9,466 bases of DNA from CAZKTF01 sp964555565 (lineage in GTDB: Bacteria > Planctomycetota > JAJSAM01 > JAKLKS01), in contig CAZKTF010000141.1 in the NCBI GenBank assembly GCA_964555565.1, forward strand, positions 1 to 9,466. The letters are read 5' to 3'. The stretch's first letter is position 1. Each line of letters opens with the position of its first letter. Below, piece after piece: positions 1 to 6,066 of the stretch. The position numbers and the translations under genes were made by a program. The notes under the pieces are model-generated. The model was not told where the DNA came from, searched no databases, and worked only from the letters and a program-made list of their open reading frames with translations.

Positions 1-798
1 GTAGATGTTGGCGAAGCCGTAGGGGTCGCAGTCGGTGAAGGCGTAGACGGGGATCCTGATCTCGTCGGTGAGGCGACGGATGAAGCGCCGGCAGGCCCGC
101 GTGGGGACCCCCCCCATCTCGACGAGGATGCTGTTGGTCTTCCGCCAGTACTCTCCCGTGTTGAGGCGGTCGAAGGTGCCGCCGGTCTCGATGACCAGCA
201 CGAACCGCGCCTTCGTCTCGAACCCGAGGTGCTCGACGTTGGAGGGCACCGTGTAGGCCCCGGAGCCGAAGCGCGTGCAGTCGATCCGCACCTCCTCGTC
301 CGAGTTCCGGCGGCGGTCGATGATGGTCAGCGCCCCCGCCACGGAGCCCCCGTGCTCCTCCGGCTTGAAGCGGAGCATCTCGCGGTTCACGCCGTGCACG
401 GAGAACATCGCCTCGATGTCGTCCATCACCGTGTCGGACTCCTGCTGCTCGTCGAACCGGGCGTCGCCCCAGTTCTTGGAGATGTAGTAGGCCTCCCTCT
501 TGGTGGCCTCCTCGTCCTCGAGGACGTGCTGGCGGGAGAGGGCCATCATCCGGAGCGTCTGGGCGAAGGACTTCGCCGTGTTGACCGTGAGCGTGCGGAC
601 GGCCTTGCGCCGCCCGATCTCGAAGTAGCCGACCTTCTCGTCGTAGCGCACGTTGGCGAGCGCCCGGATCGGGAAGTCCAGCTCGGGCCTCTTCTTCGCG
701 AGGATGGAGCCGTGGACCTCGCGGGCCACCCGGTCCACCGCCTTGAGCACGGTGTTGTCGCGGGTGTCGAGCTTGCGGCGGGGCCTGGCGCCGGCCAT
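1..798 (-). CDS. top6A: DNA topoisomerase VI subunit A (Spo11-like), C-terminus cut off
   Basis: This is the DNA-cleaving subunit of topoisomerase VI, the type IIB enzyme that makes and reseals double-strand breaks as an A2B2 complex. 266 residues are visible, and the frame is open to the window edge (complete family members have about 370-400). The winged-helix (CAP) domain carries the RExYY motif at residues 101-105, so Tyr105 is the probable catalytic tyrosine. The Toprim domain follows, with Glu204 in LVIETGG and the metal-binding pair Asp256/Asp258 in TDCDPYG. The ATG at 798 is chosen because AAAGGA lies 6-7 bases before it and the N-terminus has family-like length. It lies 193 bases downstream of the B-subunit gene on the same strand, which is the usual B-then-A order. 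Identification is firm. Only the last hundred or so residues are missing from view. Confidence 0.95.
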   Translation of the reverse strand, partial: MAGARPRRKLDTRDNTVLKAVDRVAREVHGSILAKKRPELDFPIRALANVRYDEKVGYFEIGRRKAVRTLTVNTAKSFAQTLRMMALSRQHVLEDEEATKREAYYISKNWGDARFDEQQESDTVMDDIEAMFSVHGVNREMLRFKPEEHGGSVAGALTIIDRRRNSDEEVRIDCTRFGSGAYTVPSNVEHLGFETKARFVLVIETGGTFDRLNTGEYWRKTNSILVEMGGVPTRACRRFIRRLTDEIRIPVYAFTDCDPYGFANIY

Positions 799-817
799 GG
801 GCGGTCCTTTCGAGGCG

Positions 818-869
818 ACGGCGGGCGGGGGGCCCGCCGCAATGACGGCGGGCGGGGGGACCCCGGGGG
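818..869. repeat. Two ACGGCGGGCG repeat heads with GC palindromes
   Basis: The decamer ACGGCGGGCG occurs at 818 and 845. Each copy is followed by a short self-complementary GC stretch: GGGCGGGG/GGCCCGCC in the first and GGGGGACCCC in the second. They share the head of the two better-formed hairpins at 932-960 and 968-995 but lack their CCCCTAC end, so they look like degenerate or partial copies. They lie in the leader of the topoisomerase VI A gene, just upstream of its ribosome binding site. Confidence 0.6.
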
Positions 870-875
870 TTTCGA

Positions 876-894
876 GGCTTGCCAGCGGCAAGCC
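876..894. repeat. Perfect 8-bp stem, 3-base loop hairpin
   Basis: GGCTTGCC-AGC-GGCAAGCC is a perfect inverted repeat in the gap between the topoisomerase VI B and A genes. A second palindrome, CCGGGG-AG-CCCCGG, follows at 899-912. Neither is followed by a T-run in either direction, so a classical intrinsic terminator is not supported. They are more likely part of the repeat cluster that fills this gap, or they attenuate or protect the mRNA between the two cistrons. Confidence 0.55.
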
Positions 895-931
895 AAGCCC
901 GGGGAGCCCCGGCCCGACTTCTCACAGACAC

Positions 932-960
932 ACGGCGGGCGGGGCAAGCCCCGCCCCTAC
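932..960 (-). repeat. REP-like hairpin, GTAG foot (copy 1)
   Basis: On the minus strand this reads GTAG-GGGCGGGG-CTT-GCCCCGCCC-GCCGT, a strong hairpin with a GTAG tetranucleotide at its 5' foot. The same layout with a different loop recurs 36 bases away at 968-995. A GTAG (or GGAG) foot next to an imperfect hairpin is the signature of REP elements handled by RAYT (TnpA-REP) transposases; no such transposase gene is in the window. The family assignment is by layout only. Confidence 0.65.
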
Positions 961-967
961 AACGGCA

Positions 968-995
968 ACGGCGGGCGTGCTGCACCCGCCCCTAC
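968..995 (-). repeat. REP-like hairpin, GTAG foot overlapping the top6B stop codon (copy 2)
   Basis: The minus-strand read is GTAG-GGGCGGGTGC-AGC-ACGCCCGCCGT. Its outer part matches the repeat at 932-960 and its loop-side stem differs with the pairing kept (GTGC/GCAC against GGGC/GCCC), as expected for related structured repeats. The TAG of the GTAG foot is the stop codon of topoisomerase VI subunit B (992-994), so the repeat begins exactly where the coding sequence ends. Confidence 0.7.
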
Positions 996-2884
996 GTGCT
1001 CCGGCTCTTCTCCAGGATGTCGGTCAGGTTGCGGGTCGCGGTCTTCTCCGCCTTCTCGTCGAGGTCGAGGATCTCCTTCAGCGCGATGACGATGTGCGGG
1101 AGGTAGGCCGCGATGTAGTCCTTCTTCCTCTGGACGTCCACCATCCGCCGCTGCCGCGAGAGGTGGCGGCCCAGCTCCCGCCCGCACTCCATCACCGCGA
1201 GCCGGATCTCCTTCAGGATCTCCGGGTAGTGCGCGATGGCCTCCTTCGACTCGCTCGTGAAGGGGACCCAGACCGAGGCCAGGTGCACGAACACGAGGAG
1301 CGGTCCCCCCGGGAGCGCCCCCCGCGCCTGGTCCACGCCGTAGTTCCGCCAGGGGCAGGAGAGGACCGCCTTGGTGACGGCGCAGGCGGACTGCTGGTAG
1401 AGGAGCGGGACCCGGTTCGCGAAGCGGTACAGCGAGGCGAGGTCCTCCTGCGCGATCCCCTCCCCGCCCCAGGCCACCCCGGCCTCCACCACGAAGGGGT
1501 TCCCGCGGTAGACCGCGGGGGGCCGGGTGACCGCGTGGGCGAAGGCCCCGGGGCGCTGGCGCCGCAGCGCCGCCAGGACGGCGTCCTGCCCGATGGGGAC
1601 GACGCAGTCCGTGGGCGGGTTCTGGATCCGCACCTGGGACAGCGCCCGGTGGAGCCGGTCGGCCTCCTCCCGGGCGATGCGGGAGACCCAGGCCGTGGGC
1701 GAGAGCCCCGCGATCCGGCAGATCTCCGCGGCGGTCCTCGGCGACACACGGGAGAACTCCGAGTAGAGGAACGGCTTCAGCTGCCGCGCGCGGGTCCCCT
1801 TCAGCATCTGGATGAGCATCCCCAGCTCCACGCCGTAGGGATGGGGCTGGATCTCGCGCCCCTGCCGCGGGAGGCTCCTGCTCGCGCGCTCGATCAGGGT
1901 CTCCCCGCCCTCCGGGTCCCGGTAGCGGATCGTCGCGTGCGGGTTGGCGAGCGCCGTCTGCCGGAGGTAGTCGTCTACGCTCTTCGCCCCCTTCTGGTAC
2001 CTGGCCTCCAGCTCGATCTCCACCCGCGTCCCCGAGCCCTTGTCCCAGGGGCGCTCCTCGTCGAGCGCGACCTCCGGGATGTTGCGCCGGAGGTCCATGT
2101 GCATCTCGATGTAGTGGGCGGGCTTCTTCGCGTGGGTCTTCGACCAGATCCGTACCGGCTTCCCCGTGGTGAGCTGCCCGTACATCCCGGCGGCGGAGAT
2201 CCCGATGCCTTGCTGCCCGCGAGCCTGGATTCTTCGATGGAACTTCGATCCGTAGAGGAGCTTGCCGAAGATCTTCGCGACCTGGGCGCGGACGATGCCG
2301 GGCCCGTTGTCCTCGACGGCGACGACGTACCGCTCGGGCGCGGCCGTCGCCCCGCGGCGCTTCGGGCCCACCTCCCCTTCCTCCCCGGCCGGCGCCGGCC
2401 TCGCGGGGGCGCCCTCCAGGAGCGGGAGGTCCTCGTCCTTCGCCGGCCCCCCCTCCTCGGAGTGGCCCTCGACGCGGCGGATCTCCACGAGGACCTCGGG
2501 GAGGATCCCGGCCTCCTCGCAGGCGTCCAGCGCGTTGTCCACGGCCTCCTTGACGGCGGTGAGGAGGGCCTTGCGCGGGTTGTCGAAGCCGAGGAGGTGG
2601 CGGTTCTTGGTGAAGAACTCGCTGACGGAGATCTCGCGCTGGCGCCCCGCCATCTCCTCGGCGGTGGCCGGGGCGGGAGGGGCAGAGGGGTCAGACCCCG
2701 GGCGCCGAGTGGACGCGGGGTGCTGCGCGCCTTTCCGGCGCCGGTCGGAGGGGTCAGACCCCGGGCGCCGAGTGGACTTGACGTGCTGCGCGCCTTTCCG
2801 GCGCCCGAGGTCAGACCCCTGGGGCTTCGCCTTCTCCGCGGCGAAGAGGAGGGCCTGCTTCCCGGGTGCGGAACTGGCCGGCAT
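992..2884 (-). CDS. top6B: DNA topoisomerase VI subunit B (GHKL ATPase)
   Basis: This is the ATP-binding subunit that dimerises and drives strand passage by topoisomerase VI. The coding region is 630 residues from the ATG at 2884, against about 530 in archaeal relatives. The Bergerat/GHKL motifs are clear: N-box KEAVDNALDAC (Glu113, Asp116, Asn117), DNGPGI at about 192-197, and ARGQQGIGISAAG at about 222-234. The H2TH and transducer domains follow. An acidic, Pro-rich loop of about 45 residues (roughly 137-183) separates the strand after the N-box from the DNGPG strand. Conserved sequence begins at MAGRQREISVSEF, and the ATG at 2653 is an alternative start, but its GAGGAG abuts it with no spacer. 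I prefer 2884 because codons 7-22 all end in G or C, which suggests real coding sequence upstream of the repeat. Residues 23-66 are encoded by an in-frame palindromic repeat. The stop is TAG inside another repeat. Confidence 0.93.
   Translation of the reverse strand: MPASSAPGKQALLFAAEKAKPQGSDLGRRKGAQHVKSTRRPGSDPSDRRRKGAQHPASTRRPGSDPSAPPAPATAEEMAGRQREISVSEFFTKNRHLLGFDNPRKALLTAVKEAVDNALDACEEAGILPEVLVEIRRVEGHSEEGGPAKDEDLPLLEGAPARPAPAGEEGEVGPKRRGATAAPERYVVAVEDNGPGIVRAQVAKIFGKLLYGSKFHRRIQARGQQGIGISAAGMYGQLTTGKPVRIWSKTHAKKPAHYIEMHMDLRRNIPEVALDEERPWDKGSGTRVEIELEARYQKGAKSVDDYLRQTALANPHATIRYRDPEGGETLIERASRSLPRQGREIQPHPYGVELGMLIQMLKGTRARQLKPFLYSEFSRVSPRTAAEICRIAGLSPTAWVSRIAREEADRLHRALSQVRIQNPPTDCVVPIGQDAVLAALRRQRPGAFAHAVTRPPAVYRGNPFVVEAGVAWGGEGIAQEDLASLYRFANRVPLLYQQSACAVTKAVLSCPWRNYGVDQARGALPGGPLLVFVHLASVWVPFTSESKEAIAHYPEILKEIRLAVMECGRELGRHLSRQRRMVDVQRKKDYIAAYLPHIVIALKEILDLDEKAEKTATRNLTDILEKSRST
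2686..2820. repeat. Tandem GGGGTCAGACCCC element inside the top6B reading frame
   Basis: Two tandem units sit here. GGGGTCAGACCCC is present at 2687 and 2750, and the variant GAGGTCAGACCCC at 2807. Each of the first two is followed by GGGCGCCGAGTGGAC, and both units contain GTGCTGCGCGCCTTTCCGGC. The outer ends form a 22-base inverted repeat with two mismatches (A/T and C/T). The intergenic copy at 3563-3634 has the same two mismatches. The total length of 135 bases is 45 codons, and the internal steps of 63 and 57 are also multiples of three. Translated on the minus strand it gives a basic, GSDP/RRKGAQH-rich segment in the N-terminus of topoisomerase VI B, much like the protein-coding palindromic elements of Rickettsia. 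Confidence 0.85.
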
Positions 2885-2901
2885 GGCGTGAAAGTACACC
2901 G

Positions 2902-2914
2902 GGGGTCTGACCCC
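2902..2914. repeat. Single GGGGTCTGACCCC palindrome at the efp stop codon
   Basis: This is a 13-base perfect palindrome around a central T, identical to the reverse complement of the units at 2687 and 2750. It fills the gap between efp and topoisomerase VI B. On the minus strand it is preceded directly by the efp stop, giving AACTAGGGGTCAGACCCCC. It appears to be a solitary half-element without the GGCGCC arm. Confidence 0.8.
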
Positions 2915-3474
2915 TAGTTGGCGCGGCCGAGGAACTCGCCGGTGCGGGTATCGACGCGGATCTTCTCGCCCTGCTCGATGAAGAGCGGGACCTTGACGAC
3001 GATCCCCGTCTCCACCTTGGCGGGCTTGAAGACGTTGGACACGGTGTCCCCGCGCACGCCGGGGTCCGTCTCCGTCACGGTCAGGACCACCGACGACGGC
3101 AGGTCGATGCCGATGGGCTGCCCGTCGTGGAAGGTGATCTTCGCCTCGTCGTTCTCCCGGAGGTACCGGACGGCGTCCCCGACCTGGTCCTCGGTGAGGA
3201 TGATCGTCTCGTAGGACTGGGGGTCGTAGAAGGCGTAGCCCGCGGGGTCCTTGTAGGAGTACTGGACGGTCTTCATGTCGAGGAAGGCGGTCTCCACGGT
3301 CTCCGTGGACCGGAACCGGCGCTGGAGCTTGGAGCCGGTCTTGATGTTCTTCATGGTGGCCTGCACCATCCCGCGCCAGTTCCCCGGCGTGATGTGCTGG
3401 GCCTCCGTGACCGCGAAGAGCTCCCCCTCGATGACGAGGATCATCCCGCGCTTGATCTCGGTGGCGTTCGGCAC
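2914..3474 (-). CDS. efp: Elongation factor P
   Basis: EF-P binds between the P and E sites of the ribosome and rescues ribosomes stalled on polyproline. The protein has 186 residues, the normal family length, with three OB/KOW-like domains. The domain III signature GDTVSNVFKPA and the C-terminal KVPLFIEQGEKIRVDTRTGEF are clear. The start is the GTG at 3474, preceded by AGGAGA at a 6-base spacing; an upstream in-frame TTG at 3537 would add 21 residues foreign to the family. The domain I tip reads TPGNWRG. By gap-free alignment with E. coli KPGKGQ, the residue at the position of the modified Lys34 is Asn32, with Arg34 two residues on, so EpmA/EpmB-type lysylation is not expected. It lies between the M48 protease and topoisomerase VI B genes on the same strand. 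Its TAG stop overlaps a palindromic repeat. Confidence 0.95.
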   Translation of the reverse strand: MPNATEIKRGMILVIEGELFAVTEAQHITPGNWRGMVQATMKNIKTGSKLQRRFRSTETVETAFLDMKTVQYSYKDPAGYAFYDPQSYETIILTEDQVGDAVRYLRENDEAKITFHDGQPIGIDLPSSVVLTVTETDPGVRGDTVSNVFKPAKVETGIVVKVPLFIEQGEKIRVDTRTGEFLGRAN

Positions 3475-3480
3475 GGCGAA

Positions 3481-3488
3481 TCTCCTCT
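3481..3488 (-). promoter_or_regulatory. Ribosome binding site of efp, decides the GTG start
   Basis: On the minus strand AGAGGAGA lies six bases before the GTG at 3474. This fixes the start of EF-P at the family-typical N-terminus (PNATEIKRG) rather than at the upstream TTG at 3537, which lacks a comparable signal. Confidence 0.75.
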
Positions 3489-3562
3489 GGTGGATGGAGT
3501 GAAGACCGGCCAGCGTAGCGGCCTCCCTCGGGGCCAAGAAGGAATCGGATGGCGTCGAGCCA

Positions 3563-3634
3563 AGGGGTCAGACCCCAGGCGCCGAGGGCACTCGGGGCCC
3601 GGCGACACTCCGTGGCGCCTGAGGTCAGACCCCT
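3563..3634. repeat. 72-bp inverted-repeat element between M48 protease and efp
   Basis: The arms at 3563-3583 and 3614-3634 form a 21-base inverted repeat with two mismatches, starting with AGGGGTC and ending at the GGCGCC inner arm. The distance from the first GGGGTCAGACCCC to the second palindrome, GAGGTCAGACCCC, is 57 bases, exactly as in the second unit of the copy at 2686-2820; the loop sequence is unrelated. On the minus strand the element begins as GTAGGGGTCTGACC. Its TAG supplies the stop codon of the protease gene (3633-3635), so again a GTAG foot coincides with a stop codon. No transposase gene lies inside, so it is a non-autonomous, MITE- or REP-like element. Confidence 0.85.
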
Positions 3635-4799
3635 ACACCGGCTGCAGAGCCAGAGCGGTGGGCGCCTCCTCCGGCACGGGGGCGGCCGCCTCCGCCTCGT
3701 CCCGCGCGGCGGCCCGGCGGCGGGCCCGCACGACCAGCGCGGCGGCGAGGAGCCGGGTCACCGGCGGGGTCAGCTCGACCTCGATCTCCTCGATGCCGGG
3801 GACGAGGTTCGCGGCCCGCTCCTCGGGCCGCCGTCGGCGCGGGACCCACAGCCGCCCCAGGCTCTCCAGCCGGTCCGCCAGGGCCGGGTGGGCGGAGAGG
3901 GAAGGCTCGGGCGCCTCCCGCACCTCCCGGAGCGTGCGCCGCCGGTCGTCGGGGTGGAGCGCGCGGACCGCCTCGCGGAACTCGAGGAAGAGGTTCCGCG
4001 GGAGCTCGGCCCGGGCGAGGGCGGCGGCCACGCGCCTGGAGGCCAGGCGGCGGAACAGGGCGCGCGTCGCCGCGGACTTGAGGAGCGCGCGGGCGTAGAC
4101 CGTGGGCCCGCAGACCTCCGCCGCCAGCGCGTCGGCGCGGGTCTCCTGCCAGCGGCGCAGCCGCGCCGTCCCCCGGGCGAAGAACCACCCGTAGAGCCGC
4201 ACCCAGAGGTAGACGGGGTTGAACCAGCGCAGCGTCCCCATCCGATCGAACACCGCGCGGAACCCGCGGAGCCGGGCCGCGATCACCTCGAGCCTCTCCC
4301 CCCGGTCCACGTCCCGCCCGAGGAAGTGCCCGAACTCGTGGACCAGGATCGCCTCCAGTTCCGGGACCGTCTGGGACCGGAAGGCCGGGAGGCCGAGGAC
4401 CAGGACCTTCACGGGCCTCGTGTAGAGGATGCCGCCGCGGAAGACCCGGGTGACGCCGACGTTGGGCATGGCGGCGATCCGGACCTCGCCCACGGGACCG
4501 ATCCCGGCCGCGGTGCGCGCGGACTCCACGAGGGCGAACAGGCGCGGCGCCTCCTCCCGCGTGAGCAGGCGCCCCGGCGCGTCCCCCCGCGCCCGGGCCC
4601 GCGCCGAGAGGAGGAGCAGCACGAGCATGGCCGACGCCCAGAAGGCGATGGCGGGGTTCTCGGCGGAGCGGATCCCGGCCACGGCGAGGATCGGGAGGCC
4701 CACGAACAGGACCGCCATCGAGACGTAGTAGGACGCGGTCAGCGCCAGGTAGGCGCGACGCACCCCTGCGCCCGGGCGCCGGTCCCCGTTGGTCGGCAC
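3633..4799 (-). CDS. M48-family membrane zinc metalloprotease
   Basis: This is a membrane-anchored zinc protease of the M48 (HtpX/Ste24-like) family, which usually acts in membrane protein quality control. It has 388 residues from a GTG start. Two hydrophobic segments lie at about 17-42 and 50-66, with a possible third near 193-208. The zinc site is VHEFGH at 153-158 (His154, catalytic Glu155, His158), and the third ligand is probably Glu219 in RRWQETRADALA, the usual ExxAD pattern. The Arg/Glu-rich region after residue 240 and the C-terminal tail are not recognisable. No Shine-Dalgarno sequence precedes the GTG, but TACAAT stands 6 bases before it, so a leaderless transcript is possible. It lies 46 bases after the methyltransferase and 158 before efp. 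The physiological substrate cannot be named. The stop codon lies in a repeat end. Confidence 0.88.
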   Translation of the reverse strand: MPTNGDRRPGAGVRRAYLALTASYYVSMAVLFVGLPILAVAGIRSAENPAIAFWASAMLVLLLLSARARARGDAPGRLLTREEAPRLFALVESARTAAGIGPVGEVRIAAMPNVGVTRVFRGGILYTRPVKVLVLGLPAFRSQTVPELEAILVHEFGHFLGRDVDRGERLEVIAARLRGFRAVFDRMGTLRWFNPVYLWVRLYGWFFARGTARLRRWQETRADALAAEVCGPTVYARALLKSAATRALFRRLASRRVAAALARAELPRNLFLEFREAVRALHPDDRRRTLREVREAPEPSLSAHPALADRLESLGRLWVPRRRRPEERAANLVPGIEEIEVELTPPVTRLLAAALVVRARRRAAARDEAEAAAPVPEEAPTALALQPV

Positions 4800-4805
4800 G
4801 GGGGA

Positions 4806-4811
4806 ATTGTA
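4806..4811 (-). promoter_or_regulatory. Possible -10 box (TACAAT) for a leaderless M48 transcript
   Basis: On the minus strand TACAAT ends six bases before the GTG start of the protease gene. This is the spacing expected if transcription starts at or next to the first base of the codon. It stands out in a GC-only neighbourhood. No convincing -35 box is seen 16-18 bases upstream, where a GC hairpin lies, so this is a weak call supported mainly by the absence of a ribosome binding site. Confidence 0.35.
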
Positions 4812-4843
4812 CCCCGGGGGCGGGCCGGAGCGCGCCCCCGGGG
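4812..4843. terminator. GC-rich 11-bp inverted repeat between methyltransferase and protease genes
   Basis: CCCCGGGGGCG (4812-4822) and CGCCCCCGGGG (4833-4843) form perfect 11-base arms around a 10-base loop, starting three bases after the methyltransferase stop codon. The position fits a terminator or a 3'-end stabiliser for the methyltransferase transcript. On the minus strand it is followed by TACAATTCCCCC, not a T-run, so classical intrinsic termination is not certain. Confidence 0.45.
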
Positions 4844-4845
4844 GG

Positions 4846-5841
4846 CTAGACCTCCGCCACGACGATCCGCGAGTCGTCCCCGAGGCCCGGGTCGCGGACC
4901 GCGACGCGTCGGAAGCCGGCCGCCCGCACCGCGTTCGTGGCCTCGCGGGCGGGGTGGCAGCGCCCCTCGGCCGTGGTCAGGAGGAGCTGGAGGTCGTAGA
5001 GGGCGTTCTCGAGCGGCGCGACCCGGCGGTCGTCGAGGAAGCGGTCCCGGACGAAGAGCCTCGCCCCCGGCCGGAGCGCCTTGCGGACGCGCCGGAGCAG
5101 CCGCCGCCCGACCTCGAGCGAGTGGGCGTGGAGGGCGTCGGCCAGGAAGGCGGCCTCGTACCGGCCGGAGGGGATGGGGGTCTCGAAGAGGTTCCCGGAC
5201 ACGAGCCGGATCCGCTTCGCCTCCGGCTTCCCGCGGAGGAACTCCTCCCCCACGGCCACGGCGGCCGGGGAGTCCATCACCGTGATCTGGAGTCTCGGGT
5301 TCGCCCGCGCGAAGTGGTAGGCGAAGACAGCCGGACCGTCGCCGAGGAGGAGGAGGGTGCGGCGTCCGTCCAGGTCCACGGCGTTCGAGAGCACGGGGGC
5401 CCAGCGCCGGGCGGAGTCGCGGCGCGCCCGAGCGGCCAGCAGGGCCGCCGGGTCGTCGGAGGACTCGCCGGTGAGGACCGCCGGCCTCCCCGACCGGACG
5501 CTCTCCTCCAGCGCGGCCCAGGCCCGGAACCGCCCCGCCCGGTGCCGCAGAAGCGCCGAGAGGCTGTGCTCCCCCTCGTCCGTGAGGAGGTCCCGCACGC
5601 CCGGGGCGAGGCGGAGCCTGCGCCCCTCGCGCTCCAGCAGGCGCATCCCGAGCAGGACGCGCAGGAGGCGCTCCGTCGCCTCCGGGTCGGTGCCGAGGCG
5701 GCGCGCCACGGCCGACGGGGTCGCGCGGCGCCCCGAGAGGGCCTCGAACACGCCGAGGGCCGTCGCCGCCAGGAGCGCGCGCGCGGCGTGGAAGGAGGTG
5801 ACGTCGAGGACGTCGCGGGCGGACGGGACGCGGCGCACCAT
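4846..5841 (-). CDS. SAM-dependent O-methyltransferase with winged-helix dimerisation domain
   Basis: The protein has 331 residues. The N-terminal part (about 10-90) is a winged-helix dimerisation domain: TSFHAARALLAATALGVFEAL, then a helix-turn-helix-like stretch ending in LLEREGRRLRLAPGVRDLL. The C-terminal part is a class I Rossmann methyltransferase resembling the CrtF / plant OMT (Methyltransf_2) group, with motif I at 163-182, an acidic motif II residue at Asp190 (VMDSP), and KALRPGARLFVRD near 254-266. Motif I reads LLLLGDGPAVFAYHF instead of the usual DxGGGxG form. The expected LHDWxDE stretch is LHAHSLE, so SAM binding or catalysis may be altered. The ATG at 5841 is chosen for the strong GGGAGGGGG about 6-9 bases before it and the family-typical N-terminus. 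The substrate is unknown. It is the first gene of the minus-strand cluster, divergent from kamA. Confidence 0.82.
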   Translation of the reverse strand: MVRRVPSARDVLDVTSFHAARALLAATALGVFEALSGRRATPSAVARRLGTDPEATERLLRVLLGMRLLEREGRRLRLAPGVRDLLTDEGEHSLSALLRHRAGRFRAWAALEESVRSGRPAVLTGESSDDPAALLAARARRDSARRWAPVLSNAVDLDGRRTLLLLGDGPAVFAYHFARANPRLQITVMDSPAAVAVGEEFLRGKPEAKRIRLVSGNLFETPIPSGRYEAAFLADALHAHSLEVGRRLLRRVRKALRPGARLFVRDRFLDDRRVAPLENALYDLQLLLTTAEGRCHPAREATNAVRAAGFRRVAVRDPGLGDDSRIVVAEV

Positions 5842-5933
5842 CTCGATCCCCCTCCCGCGGGCGCGGGCGACGGAGGCCGGAGGCCGGCCGGCGGCGTGCC
5901 CGGTGCACGCGGCCCGGCCGTGTCGGTCGAGTA

Positions 5934-5942
5934 TGCTATCCT
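5934..5942 (+). promoter_or_regulatory. Possible extended -10 promoter toward kamA
   Basis: TGC-TATCCT matches the extended -10 pattern TGN-TATNNT and sits in one of the few AT-containing patches of the divergent region. No -35 box is recognisable. Transcription from here would begin near 5949, just before the long helix at 5953-6066, and give a leader of about 330 bases. On the opposite strand the same patch reads GATAGCATACT and could serve the methyltransferase gene. Confidence 0.3.
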
Positions 5943-5952
5943 CTCGGCGGCT

Positions 5953-6066
5953 CGTCGTGGAGCGTCGCCTCGGGAGTCGGAGGAAGACCTGCGGGCGGGG
6001 CCGGCGCCGCCGAACGCGCTGCGCCCCCGCCGGTTGCACTCCGCCGTCGGCCGACGCTCCGCGGCG
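5953..6066 (+). ncRNA. Candidate structured RNA or leader closed by a 15-pair helix
   Basis: Bases 5953-5967 pair with 6052-6066 over 15 continuous positions, including two T-G pairs (5955/6064 and 5958/6061). These would be GU wobbles in a plus-strand RNA but A-C mismatches in a minus-strand RNA, which argues for plus-strand transcription. Inside, GGCGGGG (5994-6000) can pair with CCCCGCC (6025-6031), and CCTC (5968-5971) with GAGG (5980-5983). GC-rich DNA gives chance helices easily, so this is tentative. It does not match RNase P, SRP, tmRNA or 6S RNA consensus as I know them. Confidence 0.3.

Noticed and set aside
818..995. CRISPR array from the repeated ACGGCGGGCG heads
   Set aside because: The spacing is irregular (27, 87 and 36 bases), the repeats are short hairpins with variable loops, there are no uniform spacers, and no cas genes are present.
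653..2917. Long plus-strand open frame opposite the topoisomerase VI genes
   Set aside because: Its translation is arginine-, proline- and leucine-rich with no family motifs. It is the antisense shadow of clearly identified genes in GC-rich DNA.
3475..3562. Sigma-70 promoter upstream of efp (TTGGCC ... TACGCT)
   Set aside because: The two hexamers are only 14 bases apart and each is a poor match, so the call cannot be supported.
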